A DNA stretch of 8,799 bases from Eudoraea sp. (GTDB lineage: Bacteria > Bacteroidota > Bacteroidia > Flavobacteriales > Flavobacteriaceae), in contig JABDPH010000275.1 of assembly GCA_013042925.1 (NCBI GenBank), positions 1-8,799 of the forward strand, read 5' to 3'. The translations under genes and the position numbers were made by a program. Positions 1 to 7,073 of the stretch are shown here, piece by piece (position 1 is the first letter of the stretch; the number at the start of each line of letters is the position of its first letter). Below the pieces are notes generated by a model. The model did not search any database. It saw only the letters and a list, made by a program, of their open reading frames with translations, and had not been told where the DNA came from.

Positions 1-336
1 TCCAGTGCAGATAGAGTCCTTATAGACGCTCCTTGCACAGGTCTGGGGGTACTAAGACGCAATCCGGATGCCAAGTGGAAATTACAGCCTGAATTTCTGG
101 CTAAGATTACGAAAGTTCAGCAGGAAATATTGAGAACCTACAGTAAAATGGTCAAAGAAAATGGCAAACTTATTTATGTTACCTGCTCTGTTTTACCACA
201 GGAGAATAAAGAGCAGGTGAAACAATTTTTGGATTCTGATGAGGGAAAAGTATTCTCCCTGGAAAAAGAAGTTAACATTTATGCTTCCGAAAGTGGATTT
301 GATGGATTTTATATGGCAAGATTGGTTCGAAAGTAA
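1..336 (+). CDS. RsmB/NOP-family RNA (cytosine-5) methyltransferase, C-terminal part only
   Basis: This is the 3' end of a gene whose start lies before the window; frame 1 is open from base 1 to the TAA at 334-336, giving 111 visible residues. Two signatures of the RsmB/NOP2 (Fmu/Sun) family are present. Motif IV reads VLIDAPCTGLGVLRRNPDAKW at about residues 6-26 and holds the PC cysteine. Motif VI reads YVTCSVLPQEN at about residues 58-68 and holds the TCS cysteine that, in this family, attacks C6 of the target cytosine. The tail (SGFDGFYMARLVRK) is the usual DGFF-like final strand of the Rossmann fold, with no extra RNA-binding domain after it. The enzyme should use S-adenosylmethionine to make 5-methylcytosine in rRNA or tRNA in the cytoplasm. 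The N-terminal part that would separate RsmB (16S C967) from other paralogues is missing, so no symbol is given. The TTG at 130 is internal and is not a start. Confidence 0.9.
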   Translation, partial: SSADRVLIDAPCTGLGVLRRNPDAKWKLQPEFLAKITKVQQEILRTYSKMVKENGKLIYVTCSVLPQENKEQVKQFLDSDEGKVFSLEKEVNIYASESGFDGFYMARLVRK

Positions 337-394
337 TGAACAATTCCGTTTGAAAACTGTTTACTCTTCTCTTAAAAAAACGGTATTAATAATG

Positions 395-402
395 TAAATT
401 TG
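395..402 (+). promoter_or_regulatory. Possible Bacteroidota -7 box upstream of purL
   Basis: TAAATTTG matches the Bacteroidota -7 consensus TAnnTTTG exactly and would place a transcription start around 408-412, about 25 bases before the purL ATG. The upstream -33 element is poor: only a TTA near 372-374 sits at roughly the right distance, with no TTTG. The match is therefore half of a promoter in an AT-rich gap and could be chance. No convincing terminator lies between the methyltransferase stop (336) and purL, so read-through from upstream is also possible. Confidence 0.35.
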
Positions 403-434
403 TGCTTTGGTAATCCTAATATGTAAAACGTTCC

Positions 435-3400
435 ATGATTCATTTCTTTGGAGACCTCAGCACAAAAGTATTCGCAGTACAAACTAACCAAGCGCTTTCC
501 AAAAAAGACATTGAGAAACTTGGGTGGTTATTTGGAAATCAACCCTATTTAAATGTGGCGTCTATAGACGCCTTTTTTGTTGGACCTCGGGCCGCTATGA
601 TCACTCCCTGGAGTACAAATGCTACCGAAATCACGCAAAATATGGGTATTACTGGTATAATCAGAATAGAAGAATTTAATTCCGTGGATGAAGACAATGT
701 AGATTTTGATCCGATGCTTTCACAGAAATACAACGGATTAAATCAGGATATCTATACTATTGAGGTGGAACCACATCCTATCCTTGAAATCGATAATATT
801 TCCAAATACAATAAAGAAGAAGGGTTGGCGCTGAGTCCGGATGAAGTAGAATATCTGGAAGGCTTATCAAAAAAAATAGGCCGGTATTTAACAGATTCTG
901 AGGTTTTTGGTTTCAGTCAGGTAAATTCTGAACATTGCAGGCATAAAATTTTTAACGGAACCTTTGTTATTGATGGAAAAGAAATGCCATCCTCACTTTT
1001 TAAGTTAATAAAGAAAACAGCTCAGGAAAATCCGAATGAAATTGTATCGGCATATAAAGACAATGTGGCTTTTGTAAAAGGTCCTAAAGTTGTTCAATTC
1101 GCTCCGGAAACTTCTGATAAACCAGACTATTACAAGGAAAGTGAGTTCGAATCTGTTATTTCACTAAAAGCTGAAACCCACAACTTTCCAACGACTGTAG
1201 AGCCTTTTAATGGAGCAGCGACGGGTTCAGGGGGTGAGATTCGAGATCGATTGGCAGGAGGAAAAGGCTCACTGCCCGTGGCCGGAACAGCAGTATATAT
1301 GACCTCATATTCACGCCTTCAAAAAAACAGGTCTTGGGAAAATGGAATGCAGGAAAGACCCTGGTTATACCAAACTCCAATGGATATTCTTATTAAAGCA
1401 TCCAACGGAGCTTCTGATTTTGGCAACAAATTTGGCCAACCTTTAATATCAGGATCCTTGTTGACCTTTGAACATGAAGAGCATTCCAGAAAATTGGGAT
1501 ATGATAAGGTTATTATGCTTGCCGGGGGCATAGGCTATGGCAAAGCAGACCAGGCTTTGAAAGGCACACCTAAAAAAGGAGATAAGATAGTGATACTTGG
1601 AGGTGATAATTACCGGATAGGAATGGGTGGCGCTGCGGTTTCAAGTGCCGATACTGGTGAATTTAGTTCCGCCATAGAATTAAATGCTGTACAACGGTCT
1701 AACCCGGAAATGCAAAAACGCGCTGCCAATGCAATACGGGGTCTTGTAGAAAGCAAGGAGAATCCTATAGTTTCTATTCATGATCACGGTGCCGGCGGAC
1801 ATTTAAACTGTTTGTCCGAATTAGTGGAAGAGACTGGTGGTAAAATTGATCTGGACAAGCTCCCTATTGGTGACCCTACACTTTCTGCCAAGGAAATTAT
1901 AGGTAATGAATCTCAGGAACGGATGGGGCTTGTTATGGGTACTGAAAATATAGATTTATTGCATAGAATTGCCGACAGGGAACGCTCTCCTATTTATGAT
2001 GTTGGGGATGTTACAGGCGACAATAGGTTCACCTTTGAATCGGAAACAAAAGGAATTAAGCCAATGGATCTTGAACTTTCCGATATGTTTGGCAGCTCTC
2101 CTAAAACGATCATGGATGATATTACTGTGGACAGGAAGTATCAGGAAACAGCTTATAACATAGAATTTATTCAAGACTATCTGGAACAAGTGCTACAACT
2201 CGAAGCCGTTGGCTGTAAGGATTGGTTAACAAACAAAGTAGACCGATGTGTTGGTGGCAAGGTAGCCAAACAACAATGTGCCGGACCTTTGCAATTACCC
2301 CTGAATAATTGTGGTGTGATGGCTCTGGATTTTAAGGGCAAAGAAGGTATTGCGACTTCAATTGGTCATTCCCCTATAAGCGGATTAATTGATCCGATAG
2401 CGGGTAGCAGGAACAGTATTGCCGAAGCCCTTTCAAATATTGTCTGGGCTCCTCTGAAAGACGGATTAAAATCCGTTGCGCTCTCTGCTAACTGGATGTG
2501 GCCCTGCAGAAATGAAGGAGAAGATGCCAGGTTGTATGAAGCCGTTAAAGCAATATCAGACTTTGCTATTGAACTTGGGATCAATGTACCCACGGGCAAG
2601 GATTCATTATCCATGAAACAAAAATATACGGATGAAGAAGTTATTGCTCCGGGAACCGTTATAATTTCAGCAGCGGCAAATTGCTCGGATATTACTAAGG
2701 TAGTAGAACCTGTATTTCAAAGTAATGCCGGCAATATTTACTATGTAAACATCTCTCAGGATGCATATGAACTAGGCGGGTCTTCTTTTGCTCAAATCCT
2801 CAATAGAATTGGTGATAAAGCCCCTTCAATAAAAGAATCTGCTTATGTGGTAAATCTATTTAACACCTTTCAGGAATTGATAAAGGCCGGACAAATTGTC
2901 GCTGGCCATGATGTATCTTCAGGAGGATTGATAACTACACTTTTAGAAATGTGCTTTGCAGATACAAATTTAGGCGCATCTCTTGATTTAAGTGAGCTGG
3001 GGGAAAAAGACACTATAAAACTTTTGTTTTCTGAAAATTCAGGACTGGTCTTTCAATCGAAAGATGATTCTGTGGAATCTAAAATGGCGAAGGCGGGAAT
3101 AGTTTTTAAGAAAATAGGAGAAGTTATCCCGCAACCGGAATTGAGCCTTAAAAATCAGGAAGTTCAATTAACTTTTAATATTGACCGTTTACGGGATATC
3201 TGGTATAAAACATCTTATCTCTTAGACGATAAGCAAACTGCTGATAATCTTGCAAAATCAAGATATGAAAACTACAAGACACAACCTCTGATTTTTAACT
3301 TCCCTCAATATTTTCAAAATCATCAACCTGAAAGAGGAACGGAAAACGGACCCCGTCCGAAGGCGGCCATTTTAAGAGAAAAAGGAAGTAATTCTGAACG

Positions 3401-4103
3401 TGAAATGGCCAATGCAATGTACCTTGCCGGATTTGATGTCAAGGATGTGCACATGACAGATCTTATTGCAGGCCGTGAATCTCTGGAAGACATACAATTC
3501 ATAGGGGCTGTAGGTGGTTTTTCAAATTCTGATGTTTTGGGCAGTGCCAAGGGCTGGGCAGGTGCTTTTAAATACAATGAAAAAGCAAGACAATCACTGC
3601 TAAACTTTTTTGAGAGGAAAGATACCTTATCAGTTGGAATATGCAACGGGTGTCAACTCTTTATGGAGTTAGAATTAGTGAATCCTGAACATGAAGTTCA
3701 CGGTAAAATGACCTTTAATGATTCACATAAGCATGAAAGCAGCTTCACTTCGGTAAAAATTGAACCTAACAATTCAGTTATGCTTTCATCACTTTCAGGA
3801 ACTACACTGGGTGTATGGATATCACATGGAGAAGGGAAGTTTAGTCTTCCATTGGAAGAAGAGGATTATAATATTGTGGCTAAATATGGTTATGCTGACT
3901 ATCCTTCCAATCCCAATGGAAGCGATTATAATACCGCTATGATGTGCGACAAAACCGGAAGGCATTTAGTGACCATGCCGCATATAGAACGTTCTATTTT
4001 TCAATGGAACTGGGCCTATTACCCCAAGGATAGAAAGGATCATATATCACCTTGGTTAGAGGCGTTTATGAATGCCAGAAAATGGATTGAGAATCAAAAC
4101 TAG
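435..4103 (+). CDS. purL: Phosphoribosylformylglycinamidine synthase, single-chain (large) type
   Basis: This 1222-residue enzyme makes formylglycinamidine ribonucleotide (FGAM) from FGAR, glutamine and ATP, step four of de novo purine synthesis in the cytoplasm. Domains in order are a PurS-like N-terminus (about 1-130), a linker with the conserved SQVNSEHCRHK loop (161-171), two AIRS-like halves, and a class I glutaminase (about 976-1222). Conserved stretches include ETHNFPTTVEPFNGAATG from residue 247, HDHGAGGH near 449-456, PTGKDSLSMK from 719 and HDVSSGG at 825-831. The glutaminase has its full triad: Cys1070 in GICNGCQ, and His1183 and Glu1185 in PHIERS. All catalytic landmarks are present and the reading frame is intact. 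The length is a little under the ~1295 of enterobacterial PurL, as I recall for Bacteroidota. ATG 435 is chosen because MIHFFGD is a typical start for this group; no clear Shine-Dalgarno precedes it. A terminator-like hairpin lies inside the gene at 557-578. The next gene follows after 5 bases. Confidence 0.98.
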   Translation: MIHFFGDLSTKVFAVQTNQALSKKDIEKLGWLFGNQPYLNVASIDAFFVGPRAAMITPWSTNATEITQNMGITGIIRIEEFNSVDEDNVDFDPMLSQKYNGLNQDIYTIEVEPHPILEIDNISKYNKEEGLALSPDEVEYLEGLSKKIGRYLTDSEVFGFSQVNSEHCRHKIFNGTFVIDGKEMPSSLFKLIKKTAQENPNEIVSAYKDNVAFVKGPKVVQFAPETSDKPDYYKESEFESVISLKAETHNFPTTVEPFNGAATGSGGEIRDRLAGGKGSLPVAGTAVYMTSYSRLQKNRSWENGMQERPWLYQTPMDILIKASNGASDFGNKFGQPLISGSLLTFEHEEHSRKLGYDKVIMLAGGIGYGKADQALKGTPKKGDKIVILGGDNYRIGMGGAAVSSADTGEFSSAIELNAVQRSNPEMQKRAANAIRGLVESKENPIVSIHDHGAGGHLNCLSELVEETGGKIDLDKLPIGDPTLSAKEIIGNESQERMGLVMGTENIDLLHRIADRERSPIYDVGDVTGDNRFTFESETKGIKPMDLELSDMFGSSPKTIMDDITVDRKYQETAYNIEFIQDYLEQVLQLEAVGCKDWLTNKVDRCVGGKVAKQQCAGPLQLPLNNCGVMALDFKGKEGIATSIGHSPISGLIDPIAGSRNSIAEALSNIVWAPLKDGLKSVALSANWMWPCRNEGEDARLYEAVKAISDFAIELGINVPTGKDSLSMKQKYTDEEVIAPGTVIISAAANCSDITKVVEPVFQSNAGNIYYVNISQDAYELGGSSFAQILNRIGDKAPSIKESAYVVNLFNTFQELIKAGQIVAGHDVSSGGLITTLLEMCFADTNLGASLDLSELGEKDTIKLLFSENSGLVFQSKDDSVESKMAKAGIVFKKIGEVIPQPELSLKNQEVQLTFNIDRLRDIWYKTSYLLDDKQTADNLAKSRYENYKTQPLIFNFPQYFQNHQPERGTENGPRPKAAILREKGSNSEREMANAMYLAGFDVKDVHMTDLIAGRESLEDIQFIGAVGGFSNSDVLGSAKGWAGAFKYNEKARQSLLNFFERKDTLSVGICNGCQLFMELELVNPEHEVHGKMTFNDSHKHESSFTSVKIEPNNSVMLSSLSGTTLGVWISHGEGKFSLPLEEEDYNIVAKYGYADYPSNPNGSDYNTAMMCDKTGRHLVTMPHIERSIFQWNWAYYPKDRKDHISPWLEAFMNARKWIENQN
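557..578 (+). terminator. Intrinsic-terminator-like hairpin and T-tract inside the 5' end of purL
   Basis: GGCGTCTATAGACGCC at 557-572 is a perfect 16-bp palindrome. As RNA it folds into a 6-bp stem (GGCGUC/GACGCC, five G-C pairs) with a UAUA loop, followed at once by six T residues at 573-578. This is the classic layout of a rho-independent terminator, in the sense orientation, at codons 41-48 of purL (V-A-S-I-D-A-F-F). The flanks are AT-rich and do not extend the stem. The protein sequence here fits the PurL family, so the hairpin may simply come from codon choice. It could instead act as an early attenuator or pause site. The structure is seen directly; any function is inference. Confidence 0.4.
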
Positions 4104-4108
4104 GGAGT

Positions 4109-4564
4109 ATGATTATTCGCAGGGCCAAACAAGCTGATTTATCTGCAATCGTAGCACTCTTAGCTAATGACGAATTAGGCAGGTTAAGGGAAGATGTCAA
4201 AACACATTTACCGGAGCTGTATTTAAAAGCATTTGATAAGATTAATTCGGACCAAAATCAGGAGTTGGTGGTAATGACAAGCAAATCTGGTTCCGTAATA
4301 GGCACATTACAACTAAGTTTTATACAATATTTAACCTACCAGGGTGGAATAAGAGCGCAGATAGAAGCAGTAAGGGTTCATCAAAATTACAGGAATAAAG
4401 GAATTGGACAGGAACTTATAGAATGGGCCATAGAACGCTCCAAACAAAAAGGAGCACATGTAGTGCAACTTACAACAGATAAAAAAAGAAAATCAGCCTT
4501 AAAATTTTATGAAAAACTAGGCTTTATTGCATCGCATGAGGGTATGAAACTTCATTTAGGCTAA
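4109..4564 (+). CDS. GNAT-family N-acetyltransferase, substrate unknown
   Basis: This 151-residue protein has the GNAT fold and should move an acetyl group from acetyl-CoA to an amine or amino acid in the cytoplasm. The N-terminus (MIIRRAKQADLSAIVALL) is the usual first strand and helix. Motif A is clear: IEAVRVHQNYRNKGIG at 85-100, with the RxxGxG pyrophosphate-binding loop at 95-100 (RNKGIG). Motif B is ALKFYEKLGF at 130-139, with Tyr134 placed as the likely general acid. The stretch VVQLTTDKKR (118-127) is common in small bacterial GNATs, some annotated as PhnO-like or amino-acid acetyltransferases, but the substrate cannot be read from the sequence. The start lies 5 bases after the purL stop, and an AGGGAG at 4102-4107 crosses that gap, very close to the ATG. 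Co-transcription with purL is therefore likely, though nothing ties its function to purines. Confidence 0.9.
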   Translation: MIIRRAKQADLSAIVALLANDELGRLREDVKTHLPELYLKAFDKINSDQNQELVVMTSKSGSVIGTLQLSFIQYLTYQGGIRAQIEAVRVHQNYRNKGIGQELIEWAIERSKQKGAHVVQLTTDKKRKSALKFYEKLGFIASHEGMKLHLG

Positions 4565-4574
4565 ATTATAGCCT
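4558..4574 (+). terminator. Weak candidate terminator after the purL-GNAT pair
   Basis: AGGCTA (4558-4563) and TAGCCT (4569-4574) form a 6-bp stem with a 5-base loop that overlaps the GNAT stop codon, followed only by a mixed TTATCCTTT. A second hairpin, all A-T, lies at 4591-4597/4607-4613 with a 9-base loop, and a run of seven T follows at 4623-4629. Neither is strong alone. Together they make this the most plausible place for purL-GNAT transcription to end. Confidence 0.3.
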
Positions 4575-4640
4575 TATCCTTTAAGAATACATTTTATTGT
4601 CAGATTATAAAATATTAAGGTCTTTTTTTAGCAATACTGC

Positions 4641-4670
4641 TTTATAATACCATTCCCTTTTCTTATTTTG
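4641..4670 (+). promoter_or_regulatory. Possible fadD promoter
   Basis: TTTA (4641-4644), 19 bases, then TATTTTG (4664-4670) comes close to the Bacteroidota pattern TTTG-N19-TAnnTTTG, with one mismatch in the first box and one base missing in the second. It would start transcription about 18 bases before the fadD ATG at 4694. A TATAAT at 4643-4648 overlaps it but matches the proteobacterial -10 rather than the type used in this phylum. There is no copy of the marR palindrome core here. Confidence 0.35.
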
Positions 4671-4693
4671 CAATTACGATTCAGAAACTTAGT

Positions 4694-6469
4694 ATGCAAA
4701 ATATAACCCGTCTTTTTGATTTCCCATATTATCAATTGGAAAAATTTAACCTCGACAAATCCCTTAATACCAAATATGATGGAAAGTGGGTTGCCACATC
4801 TACTCAAGATTATGTTGACAAGGCTAATGCTGTGAGTAGGGCGTTATTGCGGTTAGGAGTAAAACCCAATGACAAGATTGCATTGATTTCCATGACCAAT
4901 AGGACTGAATGGAATATAATGGATATAGGGATTTTGCAATTGGGAGCGCAGAATGTACCTATTTATCCAACAATATCTGAAGAGGATTATGCTTATGTGC
5001 TTAACCATTCTGAATGTGTTTACTGCTTTGTCTCTTGCAGTGAAGTTTATGAAAAGGTAAAGGCAGTAAAATCTAAAGTTCCATCATTAAAGGAAATATA
5101 CTCCTTTGATGAACTCGGGAACTGCAAGAACTGGAAAGAAATATTGGAACTAGGTAAAGACGAGTCCAATCAGGTTGAAGTTGAAAAGCTTAAGGACGCC
5201 GTAAAACCTGAAGACCTGGCCACATTAATTTATACTTCTGGTACCACAGGAAGGCCAAAAGGAGTTATGCTATCCCATAATAACATTGTGAGCAATACTC
5301 TGGAAAGTTCATTCAGATTACCCATTGAAGACGGCGCAGTAAAAGCTCTTAGTTTCTTGCCGGTTTGTCATATTTATGAACGAATGCTAATGTATTTGTA
5401 TCAGTATAGGGGTGTTTCTATCTATTTTGCTGAATCATTGGAAACAATTAGTGAAAACCTAAAAGAAGTTGAACCCCATGTAATGACCGCAGTTCCCAGA
5501 CTAATTGAAAAGGTCTACGACAAGATAATTGCGAAAGGAGCGGACTTAAAAGGGATTAAGAAATTTCTATTTTTTTGGGCGGTAAAAGTTGGACTCAGAT
5601 ACGAACCTTATGGCCAAAACGGATGGTGGTATGAAAAACAACTTAATCTGGCCCGTAAATTAATTTTTAGTAAATGGAAAGCAGGTCTTGGAGGAAATCT
5701 TGACCTCATTGCATCGGGAAGTGCAGCTTTACAACCCAGATTGGCAAGAATCTTTAACGCAGCTGAAATGGGGCTTATGGAAGGCTATGGGCTCACAGAA
5801 ACATCACCTGTTATCTCGGTTAATGATATGCGAAATAATGGTTTCAAGATAGGTAGCGTAGGTAAACCTATAGGGCGCACTGAAGTTAAAATTGAGGCAG
5901 ATGGTGAGATTTGTGTAAAAGGGCCACAGGTAATGATGGGCTATTACAGAGATGCTGAGAAAAGCGCAGAAGTACTAAAGGAGGGCTTTTTCCACACCGG
6001 TGATATCGGCGAACTAGATGCAGATGGTTTCCTCAGGATTACAGATCGCAAAAAAGAAATGTTTAAAACCTCAGGTGGGAAATATGTAGCACCTCAGGTA
6101 TTGGAAAACAGATTTAAGCAATCCAGATTTATTGAACAGATTATGGTTGTAGGGGAAGGTGAAAAAATGCCCTCAGCGCTTATTCAACCGAACTATGAAT
6201 TTTTGGAAGAATGGGCTATCAGACATAATATAAAACTGGGAACCAATGCCGAAAGTGTAGTTAATCCAAAAGTTCTGTCCAGATTTCAAGAGGAAGTTGA
6301 TCATGCCAATGAAAAATTTGCTAAATGGGAAAAAATAAAACAATTTAGACTTACCCCTGATGTTTGGAGCGTAGACAAAGGCCACCTCACTCCTACTATG
6401 AAACTTCGCCGAAAGATTATTAAAGAAAAGTATAAAGACCTCTACAACCAGATATATGGTCTTGAGTAG
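4694..6469 (+). CDS. Long-chain fatty acid-CoA ligase, FadD15-type AMP-forming synthetase
   Basis: This 591-residue member of the ANL (AMP-binding) superfamily activates long-chain fatty acids to acyl-CoA through an acyl-adenylate, using ATP and CoA. The P-loop LIYTSGTTGRPKG is at 178-190. The adenine-binding motif GYGLTETSP is at 364-372. Asp437 in FHTGDIG should bind the ribose. The hinge and linker DRKKEMFKTSGGKY is at 451-464. The C-terminal LTPTMKLRRK (565-574) carries the likely adenylation lysine, Lys570. Length and motif order fit the FadD15-like branch common in Bacteroidota. There is no signal peptide or membrane segment, so it is cytosolic or loosely membrane-bound. The start MQNITRLFDFPYYQLEKFNL fits that family; no Shine-Dalgarno is evident. 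It lies 136 bases upstream of the marR-fadN pair in the same direction, which agrees with a role feeding beta-oxidation, although acyl-CoA for lipid synthesis is also possible. Confidence 0.95.
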   Translation: MQNITRLFDFPYYQLEKFNLDKSLNTKYDGKWVATSTQDYVDKANAVSRALLRLGVKPNDKIALISMTNRTEWNIMDIGILQLGAQNVPIYPTISEEDYAYVLNHSECVYCFVSCSEVYEKVKAVKSKVPSLKEIYSFDELGNCKNWKEILELGKDESNQVEVEKLKDAVKPEDLATLIYTSGTTGRPKGVMLSHNNIVSNTLESSFRLPIEDGAVKALSFLPVCHIYERMLMYLYQYRGVSIYFAESLETISENLKEVEPHVMTAVPRLIEKVYDKIIAKGADLKGIKKFLFFWAVKVGLRYEPYGQNGWWYEKQLNLARKLIFSKWKAGLGGNLDLIASGSAALQPRLARIFNAAEMGLMEGYGLTETSPVISVNDMRNNGFKIGSVGKPIGRTEVKIEADGEICVKGPQVMMGYYRDAEKSAEVLKEGFFHTGDIGELDADGFLRITDRKKEMFKTSGGKYVAPQVLENRFKQSRFIEQIMVVGEGEKMPSALIQPNYEFLEEWAIRHNIKLGTNAESVVNPKVLSRFQEEVDHANEKFAKWEKIKQFRLTPDVWSVDKGHLTPTMKLRRKIIKEKYKDLYNQIYGLE

Positions 6470-6546
6470 CAAATCCTCTGTCTCACTCTGAGAAGAATTA
6501 CTCAATTTTTCTAATTTTATTTTTTAAAAGCGACAGGCTATTCTTT

Positions 6547-6576
6547 AAAATTTATTATGCATGCATAATAAATTTT
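6547..6576. promoter_or_regulatory. Perfect 30-bp palindrome, likely operator of the MarR repressor
   Basis: The left half (6547-6561) reads AAAATTTATTATGCA and the right half (6562-6576) is its exact reverse complement, with no mismatch and no spacer. The core is TTATGCATGCATAA. It covers the presumed -33 region of the marR promoter and ends two bases before the -7 box. MarR-family dimers bind palindromes of this kind, usually next to their own gene, and here the next gene is a MarR protein. Autorepression of the marR-fadN operon is the natural reading. The symmetry is seen; the binding is inferred. Confidence 0.75.
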
Positions 6577-6586
6577 TATATCTTTG
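6556..6586 (+). promoter_or_regulatory. Promoter of the marR-fadN operon
   Basis: TATCTTTG at 6579-6586 matches the Bacteroidota -7 consensus TAnnTTTG exactly. Nineteen bases upstream lies TATG (6556-6559), one mismatch from the -33 TTTG and sitting in the centre of the palindrome. The start of transcription would fall near 6592, leaving a leader of only about 14 bases before the marR ATG. A repressor on the palindrome would block the -33 region directly. Confidence 0.6.
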
Positions 6587-6605
6587 AGGAACAATTAAAG
6601 ATTTC

Positions 6606-7073
6606 ATGAAGGATATTACGATAGATTATGCCTTACGTGCTACCTGGCAATCCGTTGCCAGAATGTACAATGAGGAAGCCAAAAATTTTGGAACAACAAT
6701 GGCCGTTGGTTTTACGCTGTTGAGTATAGATCCAAAAACCGGCACACCTTCTACATCGCTTGGTCCCAAAATGGGAATGGAGGCCACCAGCTTATCCCGT
6801 ATACTAAAGAGCATGGAGGAAAAAGGGCTAATTACAAGGAAACCCAATCCGGAGGATGGCCGCGGCGTTCTAATATATCTCACCCCTTTTGGTCTTGAAA
6901 AACGTGAAGATTCCAAAGACGTTGTTTTACGGTTTAATGAAGTAGTAAGGCAGAATGTTAGTGAGGAGGAACTGAACAACTTCTTTAAGGTTATGGAAAC
7001 AATAAACGGTCTAATTTCCGAGAAAAAAATATACACTAGGAACACTAAACTAAATAATAATCACCATCAATGA
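6606..7073 (+). CDS. MarR-family transcriptional regulator, probable repressor of beta-oxidation genes
   Basis: This 155-residue protein has the MarR winged helix-turn-helix. The central region SLGPKMGMEATSLSRILKSM (51-70) holds the helix-turn-helix, with the recognition helix at about 59-73. KGLITRKPNPEDGRGVLIYL (73-92) forms the wing, with the family's D-x-R signature at Asp84-Arg86. N-terminal and C-terminal helices (about 8-28 and 104-140) would form the dimer interface. Proteins of this family bind palindromic DNA as dimers and release it on binding a small ligand. A 30-bp palindrome sits 29 bases upstream of its ATG. The stop TGA (7071-7073) overlaps the start of the fadN-like gene (ATG 7070-7072), so the two are translationally coupled. 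Control of fatty-acid degradation, with an acyl-CoA or fatty acid as inducer, is inferred from the neighbours and not shown by the protein. The tail (TRNTKLNNNHHQ) is low-complexity and probably disordered. Confidence 0.92.
   Translation: MKDITIDYALRATWQSVARMYNEEAKNFGTTMAVGFTLLSIDPKTGTPSTSLGPKMGMEATSLSRILKSMEEKGLITRKPNPEDGRGVLIYLTPFGLEKREDSKDVVLRFNEVVRQNVSEEELNNFFKVMETINGLISEKKIYTRNTKLNNNHHQ

Noticed and set aside
21..571. Shared TATAGACGC 9-mer in the methyltransferase (21-29) and in purL (563-571) as a direct repeat
   Set aside because: Both copies are explained by coding of I-D-A, and the flanks differ. A 9-base match in this length of sequence is not significant.
869..876. Run of eight A residues in purL as a slippage or frameshift site
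   Set aside because: The frame continues normally as S-K-K-I into the conserved PurL region. Such runs are common in AT-rich genes, and there is no downstream stimulatory structure or useful alternative frame.
3323..3646. Open frame on the - strand within purL (107 residues)
   Set aside because: It lies wholly inside the intact glutaminase region of purL and shows no recognisable domain. It is a shadow of the real gene.
6481..6493. TCTCA/TGAGA hairpin after fadD as a terminator
   Set aside because: The stem is only 5 bp with a 3-base loop, and the T-rich stretch starts more than 10 bases later at about 6506. This is too weak to call.
6626..7045. 139-residue open frame on the - strand opposite marR
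   Set aside because: It mirrors the marR coding sequence, is rich in Ser, Leu and Phe as antisense frames often are, and resembles no family. The + strand MarR protein is well supported.
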